A stretch of 64,000 nucleotides of DNA. It comes from an uncultured Ilyobacter sp. (GTDB lineage: Bacteria; Fusobacteriota; Fusobacteriia; Fusobacteriales; Fusobacteriaceae). The position numbers and the translations under genes were made by a program. The notes under the pieces were generated by a model. It was not told the origin of the DNA and did not search any database. It worked only from the letters and a program-made list of their open reading frames with translations. The stretch spans positions 496,001-560,000 of the forward strand of contig NZ_OY764864.1 of assembly GCF_963668515.1 (NCBI RefSeq), given 5' to 3'. This document shows positions 43,620 to 51,833 of the stretch, in pieces (position 1 is the first letter of the stretch; each line of letters opens with the position of its first letter).

Positions 43620-44150
43620 AAGGTTTTGTATAAACTACTGAATTTATCTGAATATCAGAATCAAAAGATTTTGTCACGAATGGACACTAATAAAAGATAG
43701 GGAAATTAACACGAATAAGGACAAAAGCTTTTGGTCACAGAGAAAAGAAGAGAGTATCACGGAGGAGAGCGATATTAAAGTCAAAAGATTTTATCACGAA
43801 TGAACACCAATAAAAGATAGGGAAATTAACACGAATAATAACAAAATCTTTTGGTCACAGAAGACACAGAGACAGGAGAAGAGTTTCATAGAGAAGATTT
43901 TTTGAATTTTCAAGTTGCAGGGCTTATACAGGAAAGAGCCTGCACTCAGCCGTCCTACAGAATAAGTTAAGGGAGTTCAAGGAGCGTCAGCGACTATGAA
44001 ACACCTTATCCAGTGGATGAGCAGGGGACTGAGGACTGTAGCTTACAAAGGCGATAAAAGAAATATACACTTCCTAGACATTTGAAAATTCTTGAACTTT
44101 TGGTTACTTTTCTTTCAAGAGAAAAGTAACCGTGCTTGTAAATTCAATTT
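43620..44150. repeat. Interspersed repeat copy 4
   Basis: It holds the 110-bp core twice (about 43665-43750 and 43785-43880), then the subtype block shared with 56085-56230 (gggcttatacaggaaagagcct.. and gactgtagcttacaaagg), and ends with the hairpin whose arms are GGTTACTTTTCT/AGAAAAGTAACC (44102-44131). The outer terminal repeats are not recognisable, unlike copies 2 and 3, so this copy is older or was formed differently. Confidence 0.75.
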
Positions 44151-44194
44151 AAAACCCAATACATATAAATATGTTCAAAGAAGGAGGTCTTGTT

Positions 44195-44644
44195 ATGGAA
44201 TGGAAAATAAAGAAATTTGATGAACTCAGCAACAGAGAGCTTTATGATATAATGCAGCAGAGGGTGGATGTATTTGTGGTAGAGCAGAACTGTCCCTATG
44301 CCGAGATAGACGGTAAAGATATAGGTGCCTATCATCTTTTTGCAGCAGATGATGGGAATATAGCCGCCTATACTAGAATACTTCATCCTGGAGTCTCTTT
44401 TGATGAGGTTTCCATAGGAAGGGTGCTGGTGAACATGGGGTATAGAGGTGAAGGGCTAGGACAAGAGCTTATGAAAAAAACAATGGAATTTGTAACCAAA
44501 GATCTGAAGGAAAAATCCATAAGAATTTCTGCTCAGGAATATCTCTTAGAATTTTATCTGAGCCTTGGATTTGAAGAGGCATCGGATGTTTATCTAGAGG
44601 ACGGGATACCACACATAGATATGCTCTTTACAAAAAACAAATAA
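44195..44644 (+). CDS. GNAT acetyltransferase, ElaA-like
   Basis: A 149-residue acetyltransferase. MEWKIKKFDELSNRELYDIMQQRVDVFVVEQNCPYAEIDGKD is the typical ElaA start; SIGRVLVNMGYRGEGLGQELMKK is the acetyl-CoA loop, and the C-terminal YLLEFYLSLGFEEASDVYLEDGIPHIDM closes the fold. The frame starts at 44171, but AAGGAGGT before the ATG at 44195 is decisive. The substrate is unknown. Confidence 0.9.
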   Translation: MEWKIKKFDELSNRELYDIMQQRVDVFVVEQNCPYAEIDGKDIGAYHLFAADDGNIAAYTRILHPGVSFDEVSIGRVLVNMGYRGEGLGQELMKKTMEFVTKDLKEKSIRISAQEYLLEFYLSLGFEEASDVYLEDGIPHIDMLFTKNK

Positions 44645-44679
44645 CAATGAAAGGTAAAAACTTTTGTATAGGGGGATAT

Positions 44680-45243
44680 ATGAAGAGTTTTCTTAAGATT
44701 TTTATAATTTTTTTAACTTTTTTTCTCCATTCTCTGTCTTATTCGTGGAAGGGGCAGGAAAAAAAATACGGTATTTCAGAGTTTAAATCTGAAAAGTACC
44801 TTGGAAAATGGTATGAAATAGTGAGAAAAGACCATAAATTTGAAAAGGGACTCAGCAATGTGACGGCTCAGTATGAATACCTGGGAAACAACAAAATAAA
44901 AGTAGTAAACAGAGGTTATGATGCAAAGAATGAAAAAATAAAAACTGTTGTAGGAAGGGCAAAAATAAAATATGAAGATGTTGATAACATACTTAAAGTC
45001 AGCTTTTTCTGGCCTTTTTATTCTGACTATATAATCATGGAGTATGACAGGGAAGGCTATAAATATGCTTTGGTGAGGGGAAGAAGTGACAAGTATCTGT
45101 GGGTACTATCGAGGACTCCTGTTTTAGATAGTGAGATATTGGAAAGGTTACTTGAAAAGGCAGAAGAAGACGGGATAAAACTAGACGACCTCATCTACGT
45201 GGAACATGATAAATCACAATGGCCTGACTTAAAAAGCCGGTAG
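44680..45243 (+). CDS. Secreted bacterial lipocalin (Blc family)
   Basis: A 187-residue lipocalin. A signal peptide (MKSFLKIFIIFLTFFLHSLSYS) lacks a lipobox cysteine, so it is probably periplasmic and not a lipoprotein as E. coli Blc is. The lipocalin motif YLGKWYEIVRKDHKFEKGLSNVTAQYEY, then FFWPFYSDYIIMEYD and KYLWVLSRTPVLDSEILERLLEKA match Blc. Such proteins bind fatty acids or lysophospholipids at the envelope. AGGGGG precedes the ATG at 44680. It ends inside a terminator. Confidence 0.9.
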   Translation: MKSFLKIFIIFLTFFLHSLSYSWKGQEKKYGISEFKSEKYLGKWYEIVRKDHKFEKGLSNVTAQYEYLGNNKIKVVNRGYDAKNEKIKTVVGRAKIKYEDVDNILKVSFFWPFYSDYIIMEYDREGYKYALVRGRSDKYLWVLSRTPVLDSEILERLLEKAEEDGIKLDDLIYVEHDKSQWPDLKSR

Positions 45244-45256
45244 TATCCGGCTTTTT
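45231..45256 (+). terminator. Terminator overlapping the lipocalin stop
   Basis: AAAAAGCCGG (45231-45240), loop TAGTAT, CCGGCTTTTT (45247-45256). Confidence 0.85.
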
Positions 45257-45342
45257 AAATTGATTTATTCAGGTTGTTCAATAAAAAATAAAGTGAATTT
45301 TCTGCATAAAGCTCACTTTTATTTTCCAGAAAGAACTATCTG

Positions 45343-45371
45343 TTGAGGATGGCCTTTATATGGTGTATAAT
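45343..45371 (+). promoter_or_regulatory. Predicted promoter of the Lol-type exporter
   Basis: TTGAGG (45343-45348), 17 nt, TATAAT (45366-45371). Confidence 0.5.
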
Positions 45372-45414
45372 TTACCTGTAAAGGGAAATAAGATAAATAA
45401 AGGAGAAAGAAAGC

Positions 45415-46578
45415 ATGATAGAGTTTTTTATTGCCAAAAAACATATAGTGGAGAGAAAAAAACAGAGTATAATCTCTATTCTCGGTATGACTATAGGGAT
45501 AGCTGTTTTGATAGTATCTATAGGGATAGCAAATGGTTTGGATAAAAATATGATAGAGAGTATATTGTCTATAACCTCCCATGTGGTGGTACAGGATAAC
45601 GGTGACATAGAAAACTACAGAGAGATACAGAAAAAGATAGAGAGTATAGAGGGGGTAAAAGGAGTGGTTCCTAAAACTTCTACCCAGGGTATATTAAAAT
45701 ATAACGGTGTACTAGGAAGCTATATATCCGGAGTAAAGATAGAGGGTCTAGACTTAGATGATGCCAAAAGAGCCATGGAACTGGATAAAAAAATCGTTCA
45801 AGGGACCATGGATTTTGATAAACCTACACAGCTTCTTATGGGAAAAGAGTTATATGAGCAGTTAGGGGCTAATCTTGGAGATGAGGTCTCCATAGTTTCT
45901 GCAGATAACAGAGAGGTCAGGTTCAAAATAGGCGGGGTTTTCCAGAGCGGATATTATGAATATGATACCAGCCTTGTAATGCTACCTCTAAGAGCTGCAC
46001 AGGTCCTGACATACTCTGGAAATACAGTGACTAAAATGGATGTAATGCTTCATGATGCCTACAAATCAGATGGGGTGGCATCTGAAATATACAGTAAGAC
46101 TGGTTTGAATACTAAAACATGGGGACAGCTGAACAGAAATCTTTTATCGGCTTTATCCCTCGAGAAAACAGTTATGATAATAGTATTTTCACTGATAGTG
46201 GTAATAGCAGGATTCGTAGTGTGGGTGACTTTGAATATGCTTGTAAGGGAAAAAACAAGGGATATAGGAGTTATGAGGGCTATGGGGTTTTCTAGTGAGA
46301 GAATAATGAAAATATTTCTCATAGAGGGGATGGTTCTAGGAGTGATGGGGATAATAATAGGTACAGCAGTTGCCCTTGGAATACTGTGGTATGTAAAAAA
46401 TTATTCAATAGCTCAGCTGACCAGCATATATTATCTTACAAAGATACCTGTGGAACTCTCTTTAAAGGAGATATTCACCATAATAGGAGCTAATCTCGTG
46501 GTAATATTTATTTCCAGTATTTTTCCAGCATACAGGGCAGCAAAATTACAACCGGTGGAGGCGTTGAGATATGAGTAA
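45415..46578 (+). CDS. ABC exporter permease, LolC/LolE-like
   Basis: A 387-residue permease of the MacB/FtsX fold. TM1 is [23 protein letters not shown], then a periplasmic domain (about 45-245) and three C-terminal segments ([66 protein letters not shown]). It probably releases lipoproteins from the inner membrane to a LolA-like carrier with the ATPase encoded next. Only one permease gene is present, so it may act as a homodimer, as single LolF-type proteins do. AAAGGAGAAAG precedes the ATG. Confidence 0.85.
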   Translation: MIEFFIAKKHIVERKKQSIISILGMTIGIAVLIVSIGIANGLDKNMIESILSITSHVVVQDNGDIENYREIQKKIESIEGVKGVVPKTSTQGILKYNGVLGSYISGVKIEGLDLDDAKRAMELDKKIVQGTMDFDKPTQLLMGKELYEQLGANLGDEVSIVSADNREVRFKIGGVFQSGYYEYDTSLVMLPLRAAQVLTYSGNTVTKMDVMLHDAYKSDGVASEIYSKTGLNTKTWGQLNRNLLSALSLEKTVMIIVFSLIVVIAGFVVWVTLNMLVREKTRDIGVMRAMGFSSERIMKIFLIEGMVLGVMGIIIGTAVALGILWYVKNYSIAQLTSIYYLTKIPVELSLKEIFTIIGANLVVIFISSIFPAYRAAKLQPVEALRYE

Positions 46579-47266
46579 AATAGTACTGAATCTAGAAAAA
46601 CTGAATAAAAACTATAAGGATAAAAAAAGGGATCTGCATATTATAAATGATCTAGACCTAAAAGTTGAGGAGGGGGAGTTTATCTCTATACTTGGTAAAT
46701 CAGGTTCTGGAAAATCTACTTTGCTCAATCTCATGGGGCTTTTAGACAAGCCTGACAGCGGAAGGATATATTTTGATGGTATAGAGGTCGACAACCTAAA
46801 AGGGAGCAACATTGACAAGATAAAAAATGAGATGCTTGGATTTGTATTTCAATTTCATTATCTTCTTCCTGAGTTTACAGCTTTGGAAAATGTAATGCTG
46901 CCAGCCTTATTGAAAAATTTTAAGGAAAAGGCGGAAATAAAAGAGAGAGCTATAAAACTACTAGAAGAGGTAGAGCTTGGAGAACGGATGGGACATAAGC
47001 CCAATGAACTTTCTGGAGGGGAGAAACAGAGAGTTGCCATAGCGAGAGCTTTGATAAACTCTCCCAAGATACTTCTGGCAGATGAGCCAACTGGAAATCT
47101 AGACGAAGAAACCAGCGAAAAAATACACGCTCTTTTGAGAAGGATAAATTGTGATATGAATCAGTCTATAATTGTGGTTACCCACTCAAGAGAACTTGCT
47201 AAAATATGTCACAAAAGATATTATCTGAAAAAAGGATTTCTGCATTTAGAAGAGGAGATGAAGTAA
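46571..47266 (+). CDS. lolD: ABC exporter ATP-binding protein LolD-like
   Basis: A 231-residue ATPase: Walker [11 protein letters not shown]-loop [19 protein letters not shown], signature [15 protein letters not shown], Walker [13 protein letters not shown] and H-loop VVTHS. The pattern [16 protein letters not shown] fits the LolD group. It overlaps the permease gene by 8 bases, which implies translational coupling. The stop codon is the first base of a set of phased A-tracts. Confidence 0.9.
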   Translation: MSKIVLNLEKLNKNYKDKKRDLHIINDLDLKVEEGEFISILGKSGSGKSTLLNLMGLLDKPDSGRIYFDGIEVDNLKGSNIDKIKNEMLGFVFQFHYLLPEFTALENVMLPALLKNFKEKAEIKERAIKLLEEVELGERMGHKPNELSGGEKQRVAIARALINSPKILLADEPTGNLDEETSEKIHALLRRINCDMNQSIIVVTHSRELAKICHKRYYLKKGFLHLEEEMK

Positions 47267-47296
47267 AAAAAAACTAAAAAAAAACTAAAAAAAAAC
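47264..47296. repeat. Three exact 11-bp A-tract repeats (phased)
   Basis: TAAAAAAAAAC occurs three times in a row (47264-47274, 47275-47285, 47286-47296), starting with the lolD stop codon. Nine-A tracts spaced at 11 bp are in phase with the DNA helix and should bend it strongly. It lies 100 bases upstream of hpf. Confidence 0.9.
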
Positions 47297-47397
47297 TAGG
47301 AAATATATTAAATGGTTGTATAACCTTAATAGTTGACAACGATTCAACAAATACACCGGAGCTTATGCTAAGGATCGATGAAAGGAAGTGGTTTTAT

Positions 47398-47940
47398 ATG
47401 AGATTAATCATCCATGGGAGACATTTAGACATTACAGAACCAATCAGGCTACATGCTGAGAAAAAAATCAACAGGATAAAAAAATATTTCGACAATATTA
47501 TGGAGGTGGATGTAACATTATCGGCTGAAAGTTTGAAAACAGGAGATTACCATACTGCAGATGTATTGGTCTATATGAATGGTAATAAAATCAAAGCTAC
47601 TACTACTGATGAAGATCTATATGCAGCAATAGACGAAGTCGTAGACGTATTAGAGCAGCAAATAACTAAATATAAAGAAAAATTAAGAGATAATAAGCAC
47701 AATGCAGGACGTAAAAATACTATTAAGTATAATCCTGAAACTAAGACAATAGATAAAGAGGACAGCAAAAGAATAGTTCAAACTACAATCTCTGCAAGAC
47801 CCATGTTTGTAGAGGAAGCTGTTATGCAGATGGAAGTTCTTAATAAACAGTTTTATGTTTTTATGAATGCCGATACAGAGGAGCTCAATGTAGTCTATAG
47901 AAGAAATGATGGAGATTATGGCCACGTAGAACCAGCATAA
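47398..47940 (+). CDS. hpf: Ribosome hibernation promoting factor, long form
   Basis: A 180-residue long HPF that joins 70S ribosomes into inactive 100S dimers. N-terminal S30AE domain: MRLIIHGRHLDITEPIRLHAEKKINRIKKYF, then TADVLVYMNGNKIKATTTDEDLYAAIDEVVDVLEQQI. A linker leads to the C-terminal dimerisation domain (ISARPMFVEEAVMQMEVLNKQFYVFMNADTEELNVVYRRNDGDYGHVEP). The frame is open from 47365, but GAAAGGAAG supports the ATG at 47398. A TTGACA at 47333 has no matching -10 at 17 nt, so the promoter remains unclear. Phased A-tracts lie upstream. Confidence 0.94.
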   Translation: MRLIIHGRHLDITEPIRLHAEKKINRIKKYFDNIMEVDVTLSAESLKTGDYHTADVLVYMNGNKIKATTTDEDLYAAIDEVVDVLEQQITKYKEKLRDNKHNAGRKNTIKYNPETKTIDKEDSKRIVQTTISARPMFVEEAVMQMEVLNKQFYVFMNADTEELNVVYRRNDGDYGHVEPA

Positions 47941-47947
47941 AAAGACC

Positions 47948-47972
47948 AGGACCGGCTTAGCCGGTCCTTTTT
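47948..47972 (+). terminator. Terminator of hpf
   Basis: AGGACCGGC (47948-47956), loop TTA, GCCGGTCCT (47960-47968), then T5. Confidence 0.9.
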
Positions 47973-47998
47973 AATTGTAATTACAAAGCCCTTTGTTA

Positions 47999-48027
47999 TT
48001 GATATTTTATTCTGTAAGTGATATAAT
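47999..48027 (+). promoter_or_regulatory. Predicted promoter of the cobUSCT operon
   Basis: TTGATA (47999-48004), 17 nt, TATAAT (48022-48027). Transcription would start about 30 bases before the cobU ribosome binding site, leaving no room for a cobalamin riboswitch. Confidence 0.55.
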
Positions 48028-48064
48028 GAAAATTGTGATAACTTAAGTTTTTAAAGGGGGAAAC

Positions 48065-48625
48065 ATGGGGAGAATCATCTATGTTACTGGTGGTGCCAGA
48101 AGCGGGAAAAGCAGCTTTGCAGAAAACCATGTGGCGGCGAGTAAGTTAAAAAGAGTGTATTTGGCCACCTCTATTCCTTTTGACAATGAGATGAAACTCA
48201 GAGTAGAAAAACATAAGGAGCAGAGAGGTGAAAATTGGCTGACTATAGAGGCGTATAAAAATCTCTATGAGATCCTCCAGAATAAGGTAAAAGATGAAAA
48301 AATTATTCTTTTGGACTGTCTCACAGTGATGGTGACCAATCTAATGATAATGGAAAAAGAGCTGGACTGGGACATCGTGGGAAAAGATGAACTACATTCC
48401 ATCGAGAAAGCTATAGAGGACGAGATAAAAGGGATTTTAAATTTTGTAGAGGAAAAAGATTTAGAACTGGTGGTGGTGTCAAATGAGCTTGGAATGGGAC
48501 TCGTTCCACCCTATGCACTAGGAAGACATTTCAGAGATATAGCGGGGAGAATGAACCAGCTAGTAGCCAAAAGAGCAGATGAAGCCTACTTAGTTGTATC
48601 AGGACTGCCGATGAGATTAAAATAA
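48065..48625 (+). CDS. cobU: Adenosylcobinamide kinase / guanylyltransferase
   Basis: A 186-residue bifunctional enzyme that phosphorylates adenosylcobinamide and then links GMP to it, in the nucleotide-loop branch of cobalamin synthesis. The P-loop is VTGGARSGKSSFAE; RVYLATSIPFDNEMKLRVEKHKEQRGENW, LLDCLTVMVTNLM and VVSNELGMGLVPPYALGRHFRDIAGRMNQ all match CobU. AAGGGGG precedes the ATG. First of four cob genes. Confidence 0.95.
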   Translation: MGRIIYVTGGARSGKSSFAENHVAASKLKRVYLATSIPFDNEMKLRVEKHKEQRGENWLTIEAYKNLYEILQNKVKDEKIILLDCLTVMVTNLMIMEKELDWDIVGKDELHSIEKAIEDEIKGILNFVEEKDLELVVVSNELGMGLVPPYALGRHFRDIAGRMNQLVAKRADEAYLVVSGLPMRLK

Positions 48626-48639
48626 TACGGAGGGAACAG

Positions 48640-49389
48640 ATGAAGGGACTTTTACTTTTATTTCAATTTATGACCAGGTTACCTATACCTGTTAAGGTAG
48701 AATATGATGCAAACGAAGTGGGGAAAAGCATGAAGTTTTTTCCAGTTGTGGGAATGCTTATAGGGGGAATACTTTGGGGGGCTTATCTTGTGCTGAGTAG
48801 ATATATAAACAATCCTTATGCCATTGCATCTCTTATAGTCCTGCTAGAAGTAATTCTAACTGGTGGACTTCACCTAGACGGTCTGGCGGACACATTTGAC
48901 GGGATATTCAGCTACAGAAGTAAGCACAGGATGCTTGAGATAATGAAAGATTCAAGACTTGGATCCAACGGAGCTCTTGCACTGATTATTTATTTTATAC
49001 TTAAGATATTTTTAATTGTAGAGGTGGGATTTGCTATTATACTGATAATGCCTGTAATAGCTAGGCTAAACAGTGTGGTTAATGCTGCAATAGGACCTTA
49101 TGCAAGAGCTACAGGGATGGGTAAATCTATTGTAGAACACACAAACGGTATAGGGGTATTGATTTCTACTGTTTTGACCTCTCTTTATGTATATTTTATA
49201 GGCTGGCATTTTGGAGAGTTTGAGCTGGGACTTAGACTTCTTGCCATAATACCACTTGTAATGCTGCCTGGAGCTTATTTTGCAAAACTTATGGACAGAA
49301 AGATAGGCGGAGTGACCGGAGATACCTTAGGTGCTGTTCTTGAAATGACAGAGATTCTTGTTATTTTCTTTGCGGCTATTATATTATAA
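48640..49389 (+). CDS. cobS: Adenosylcobinamide-GDP ribazoletransferase
   Basis: A 249-residue membrane enzyme that joins adenosylcobinamide-GDP with alpha-ribazole. It has five or six hydrophobic segments and the CobS signature TGGLHLDGLADTFDGIFSYRSKHRMLEIMKDSRLGSNGALAL, with Asp residues for metal. Normal length. ACGGAGGGAAC precedes the ATG. It sits between cobU and the phosphatase gene. Confidence 0.95.
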   Translation: MKGLLLLFQFMTRLPIPVKVEYDANEVGKSMKFFPVVGMLIGGILWGAYLVLSRYINNPYAIASLIVLLEVILTGGLHLDGLADTFDGIFSYRSKHRMLEIMKDSRLGSNGALALIIYFILKIFLIVEVGFAIILIMPVIARLNSVVNAAIGPYARATGMGKSIVEHTNGIGVLISTVLTSLYVYFIGWHFGEFELGLRLLAIIPLVMLPGAYFAKLMDRKIGGVTGDTLGAVLEMTEILVIFFAAIIL

Positions 49390-49412
49390 AGAAATTAGGA
49401 ATTGGTGGATAT

Positions 49413-50003
49413 ATGGGGAAAGTCATACTGGTAAGACACGGTGAAAGTGAAATGAATAGAGACGGCCTCTTTTTCGGATGGCTCGATCCTAAACTTACAG
49501 AAAAAGGTATAAAACAGGCACATAATGCCAAGAATATAATACAAAGTTTTGAATATGATGAAATTTATTCCAGTGACCTTTCTAGAGCGAGGGAAACTGC
49601 AGAGATAGTAAATTATCAGGGGCTTCCTGTAAATCTGTCTCAAGAACTGAGGGAAATTAACTTTGGAATTTTTGAAGGACTCACATATAAAGAGATAAAG
49701 GAAAAATATCCTGTTGAAGTCAAATTGTGGAAAGAAAAATGGCAGGAGTATAACTATGAAAATGGAGAGAATGTAAACCAGCTCCAAAAAAGGGCCGTGG
49801 AATTTCTGAAAGCCCTCGATAAAGAGAAGAAGGATATAGTTGTTGTAACCCACTGGGGAGTAATAAACTGTATACTAAGTTATTATATAACCGGGGGTCT
49901 TGAAGGGTATTGGAAATTTGCATTGGATACCGGGGGAGTCAGCATACTAGAATTCAGAGATGGATTCCCTGTGCTGCATGGCCTTAATATAGGGGGAAAA
50001 TAA
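49413..50003 (+). CDS. cobC: Histidine phosphatase, probable alpha-ribazole phosphatase
   Basis: A 196-residue phosphoglycerate-mutase-like phosphatase. The catalytic LVRHGESEMNRDGLFFGW (phospho-His) and YSSDLSRARETAEIV, EINFGIFEGLTYKEI and VVTHWGVINCI carry the two Arg, Glu and second His of the active site. The place between cobS and cobT points to dephosphorylation of alpha-ribazole 5'-phosphate. By sequence alone a general phosphatase is possible. It abuts cobT directly. Confidence 0.87.
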   Translation: MGKVILVRHGESEMNRDGLFFGWLDPKLTEKGIKQAHNAKNIIQSFEYDEIYSSDLSRARETAEIVNYQGLPVNLSQELREINFGIFEGLTYKEIKEKYPVEVKLWKEKWQEYNYENGENVNQLQKRAVEFLKALDKEKKDIVVVTHWGVINCILSYYITGGLEGYWKFALDTGGVSILEFRDGFPVLHGLNIGGK

Positions 50004-51056
50004 ATGAAGCTTTTTGAAGAAACCTTGAGAAGTATAGAGGGGCTAGATAAAGATGCAGTAAAAAGAGCCCAGACTAGACTAGATTCTAGGATGAAGCCTA
50101 AAGGGAGTCTCGGGAAACTTGAAGAGATAGCGGTGCAATTTGCCGGTATTACAGGAAAAGTTTTTAACAGTGCCGATAGAAGATGTCATATAGTGGCATC
50201 AGCAGATAACGGTGTCATAGAAGAGGGAGTTTCGTCATGTCCATTAGAATACACAGAAATAGTGTCGGAGGCTATGCTAAATGAGATAGCTGCCATAGGA
50301 ATACTGTGTAAATCTTTAGGAGTTGACTTTAAGCTGATAGATATAGGTATAAAAGGCGGGATAAAAAGAGACTATCCCAATTTGCATACCAATAAAGTAA
50401 AGAATGGGACGGCCAACCTGAGAAATGAACCTGCAATGACCAGGGAAGAGTGTATAGAGGCTATAGAAACAGGTATCAGGACAATAAACAACCTAAAGGA
50501 CAATTATGATATATTTTCTAACGGCGAGATGGGAATAGCTAATACAACTACTAGTTCTGCGGTACTTTACGCACTCACAGGTGAGGACATGGAACTTATA
50601 GTTGGAAGAGGAGGGGGACTCAGTGATGAGGCGCTTCTCAAAAAAAAGACAGTTATAAGGGAGGCTTGTGAACTACACAAAGTCATGGAAATAGCTCCTG
50701 TAGATGTAGTGGCAAGAGTTGGTGGACTAGATATAGCCTGTATGATTGGTATGTATCTAGGGGCAGCAGCAGCGAAAAAACCCATGCTGGTAGACGGATT
50801 TATATCTGGAGTAGCAGCTTTGGCGGCTTCTAAGATAACTCCTCTTTCAAAAGACTATATGATAGCTACTCATAAAAGTGAAGAGCCTGGAATGAAAGTG
50901 GTATTGGATAATTTAGAACTTGAAGCTATGCTGCATATGAACATGAGGCTCGGTGAGGGAACCGGAGCAGTTCTTGCCTATCCTGTAATAACCGGAGCGT
51001 TGGAAATTATAAAAAAAATGAAAAAAGTAGATGAAGTGTATGAACTTTTTGCCTAA
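50004..51056 (+). CDS. cobT: Nicotinate-nucleotide-dimethylbenzimidazole phosphoribosyltransferase
   Basis: A 350-residue enzyme that activates the lower-ligand base to alpha-ribazole phosphate. LDSRMKPKGSLGKLEEIAVQFAGITGK, IVASADNGVIEEGVSSCPLEYT, GEMGIANTTTSSAV, GRGGGLSDEALLKK and the catalytic-Glu region RLGEGTGAVLAYPVI are all present. It starts immediately after the phosphatase stop and ends at a terminator. Together the four genes allow rescue of cobinamide and completion of cobalamin; corrin ring genes are not in this window. Confidence 0.95.
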   Translation: MKLFEETLRSIEGLDKDAVKRAQTRLDSRMKPKGSLGKLEEIAVQFAGITGKVFNSADRRCHIVASADNGVIEEGVSSCPLEYTEIVSEAMLNEIAAIGILCKSLGVDFKLIDIGIKGGIKRDYPNLHTNKVKNGTANLRNEPAMTREECIEAIETGIRTINNLKDNYDIFSNGEMGIANTTTSSAVLYALTGEDMELIVGRGGGLSDEALLKKKTVIREACELHKVMEIAPVDVVARVGGLDIACMIGMYLGAAAAKKPMLVDGFISGVAALAASKITPLSKDYMIATHKSEEPGMKVVLDNLELEAMLHMNMRLGEGTGAVLAYPVITGALEIIKKMKKVDEVYELFA

Positions 51057-51084
51057 AAAAATCCCTGCATAAGCGGGGATTTTT
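51057..51084 (+). terminator. Terminator of the cob operon
   Basis: AAAATCCCTGC, loop ATAA, GCGGGGATTTT with one G-T pair, ending at 51084. Its T-run overlaps the -35 box of the next promoter. Confidence 0.85.
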
Positions 51085-51112
51085 GACAAAGTGGCGTTTT
51101 AAAGTATATAAT
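51083..51112 (+). promoter_or_regulatory. Predicted promoter of radC
   Basis: TTGACA (51083-51088), 18 nt, TATAAT (51107-51112). Confidence 0.55.
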
Positions 51113-51142
51113 TGATGAAATTCTTTTATAAGGTGATGGTCT

Positions 51143-51820
51143 ATGAAAGAGACGACAGGGCACAGAAAAAGACTCAGAGAGAAGTATATAAAAGGTGGAT
51201 ATGATTCCTTTCTGGACTATGAAAAACTTGAACTGCTTTTGACATACAGCATAGTTAGAAAAGATGTAAAACCTGTGGCAAAGGAACTTCTAAAAAGATT
51301 TAAAAGCCTAGAAGGTGTTATGAAAGCTCCTTTTGAGGAACTCCTTAAAGTAGATGGATTAGGAGAGGGAAGTGTGGTTTTTTTGAAACTGATCTCAGAG
51401 ACATCTAAGGATATATTTAAAGGTTCCTATTCTAAACAAGATGTCACTACCATATCAGGGACCAGAGATCTTTTGGCTTTTTTGAGGAATGACATAGGCT
51501 TTTCACCTATAGAGGAGTTTAAAGTCATCTTTCTTGATACTGCTAACAATCTTCTTTGTGAGGAAACCCTGTTTAAAGGGACTATCGACAGAAGCGGGGT
51601 ATATCCTAGAAACATAGTGGAGAAAGTAATAAAATACGGAGCTAAATCCGTAATATTCGCACATAACCATCCCTCAGGGAATTTGAACCCCTCTAAGGCA
51701 GATATAGATTTTACAGACAGGATAACAGATGTATTAAATGCCATTGAGATAAGGGTATTAGACCATATGATAATAACCAGAGACTCTTATTTTAGTTTTT
51801 TGGAAAAGGGCCTCATTTAA
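51143..51820 (+). CDS. radC: RadC family JAB-domain protein
   Basis: A 225-residue protein. An N-terminal helix-hairpin-helix part (GGYDSFLDYEKLELLLTYSIVRKDVKPVAKELLKRF..VDGLGEGSVVFLKLI) is followed by a JAMM metalloprotease-like domain with EEFKVIFLDTAN (Glu) and FAHNHPSGNLNPSKADIDFT (metal His and Asp). A DNA repair role was claimed early but is not supported for E. coli; the family's function remains unsettled. AAGGTGATGG precedes the ATG. It heads the ricT-methyltransferase unit. Confidence 0.92.
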   Translation: MKETTGHRKRLREKYIKGGYDSFLDYEKLELLLTYSIVRKDVKPVAKELLKRFKSLEGVMKAPFEELLKVDGLGEGSVVFLKLISETSKDIFKGSYSKQDVTTISGTRDLLAFLRNDIGFSPIEEFKVIFLDTANNLLCEETLFKGTIDRSGVYPRNIVEKVIKYGAKSVIFAHNHPSGNLNPSKADIDFTDRITDVLNAIEIRVLDHMIITRDSYFSFLEKGLI

Positions 51821-51833
51821 TCGGGAGGATAGA

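Noticed and set aside
47941..48064. Cobalamin riboswitch before cobU
   Set aside because: The gap is only 124 bases, is taken up by the hpf terminator and a promoter, and shows no conserved B12-box-like sequence.
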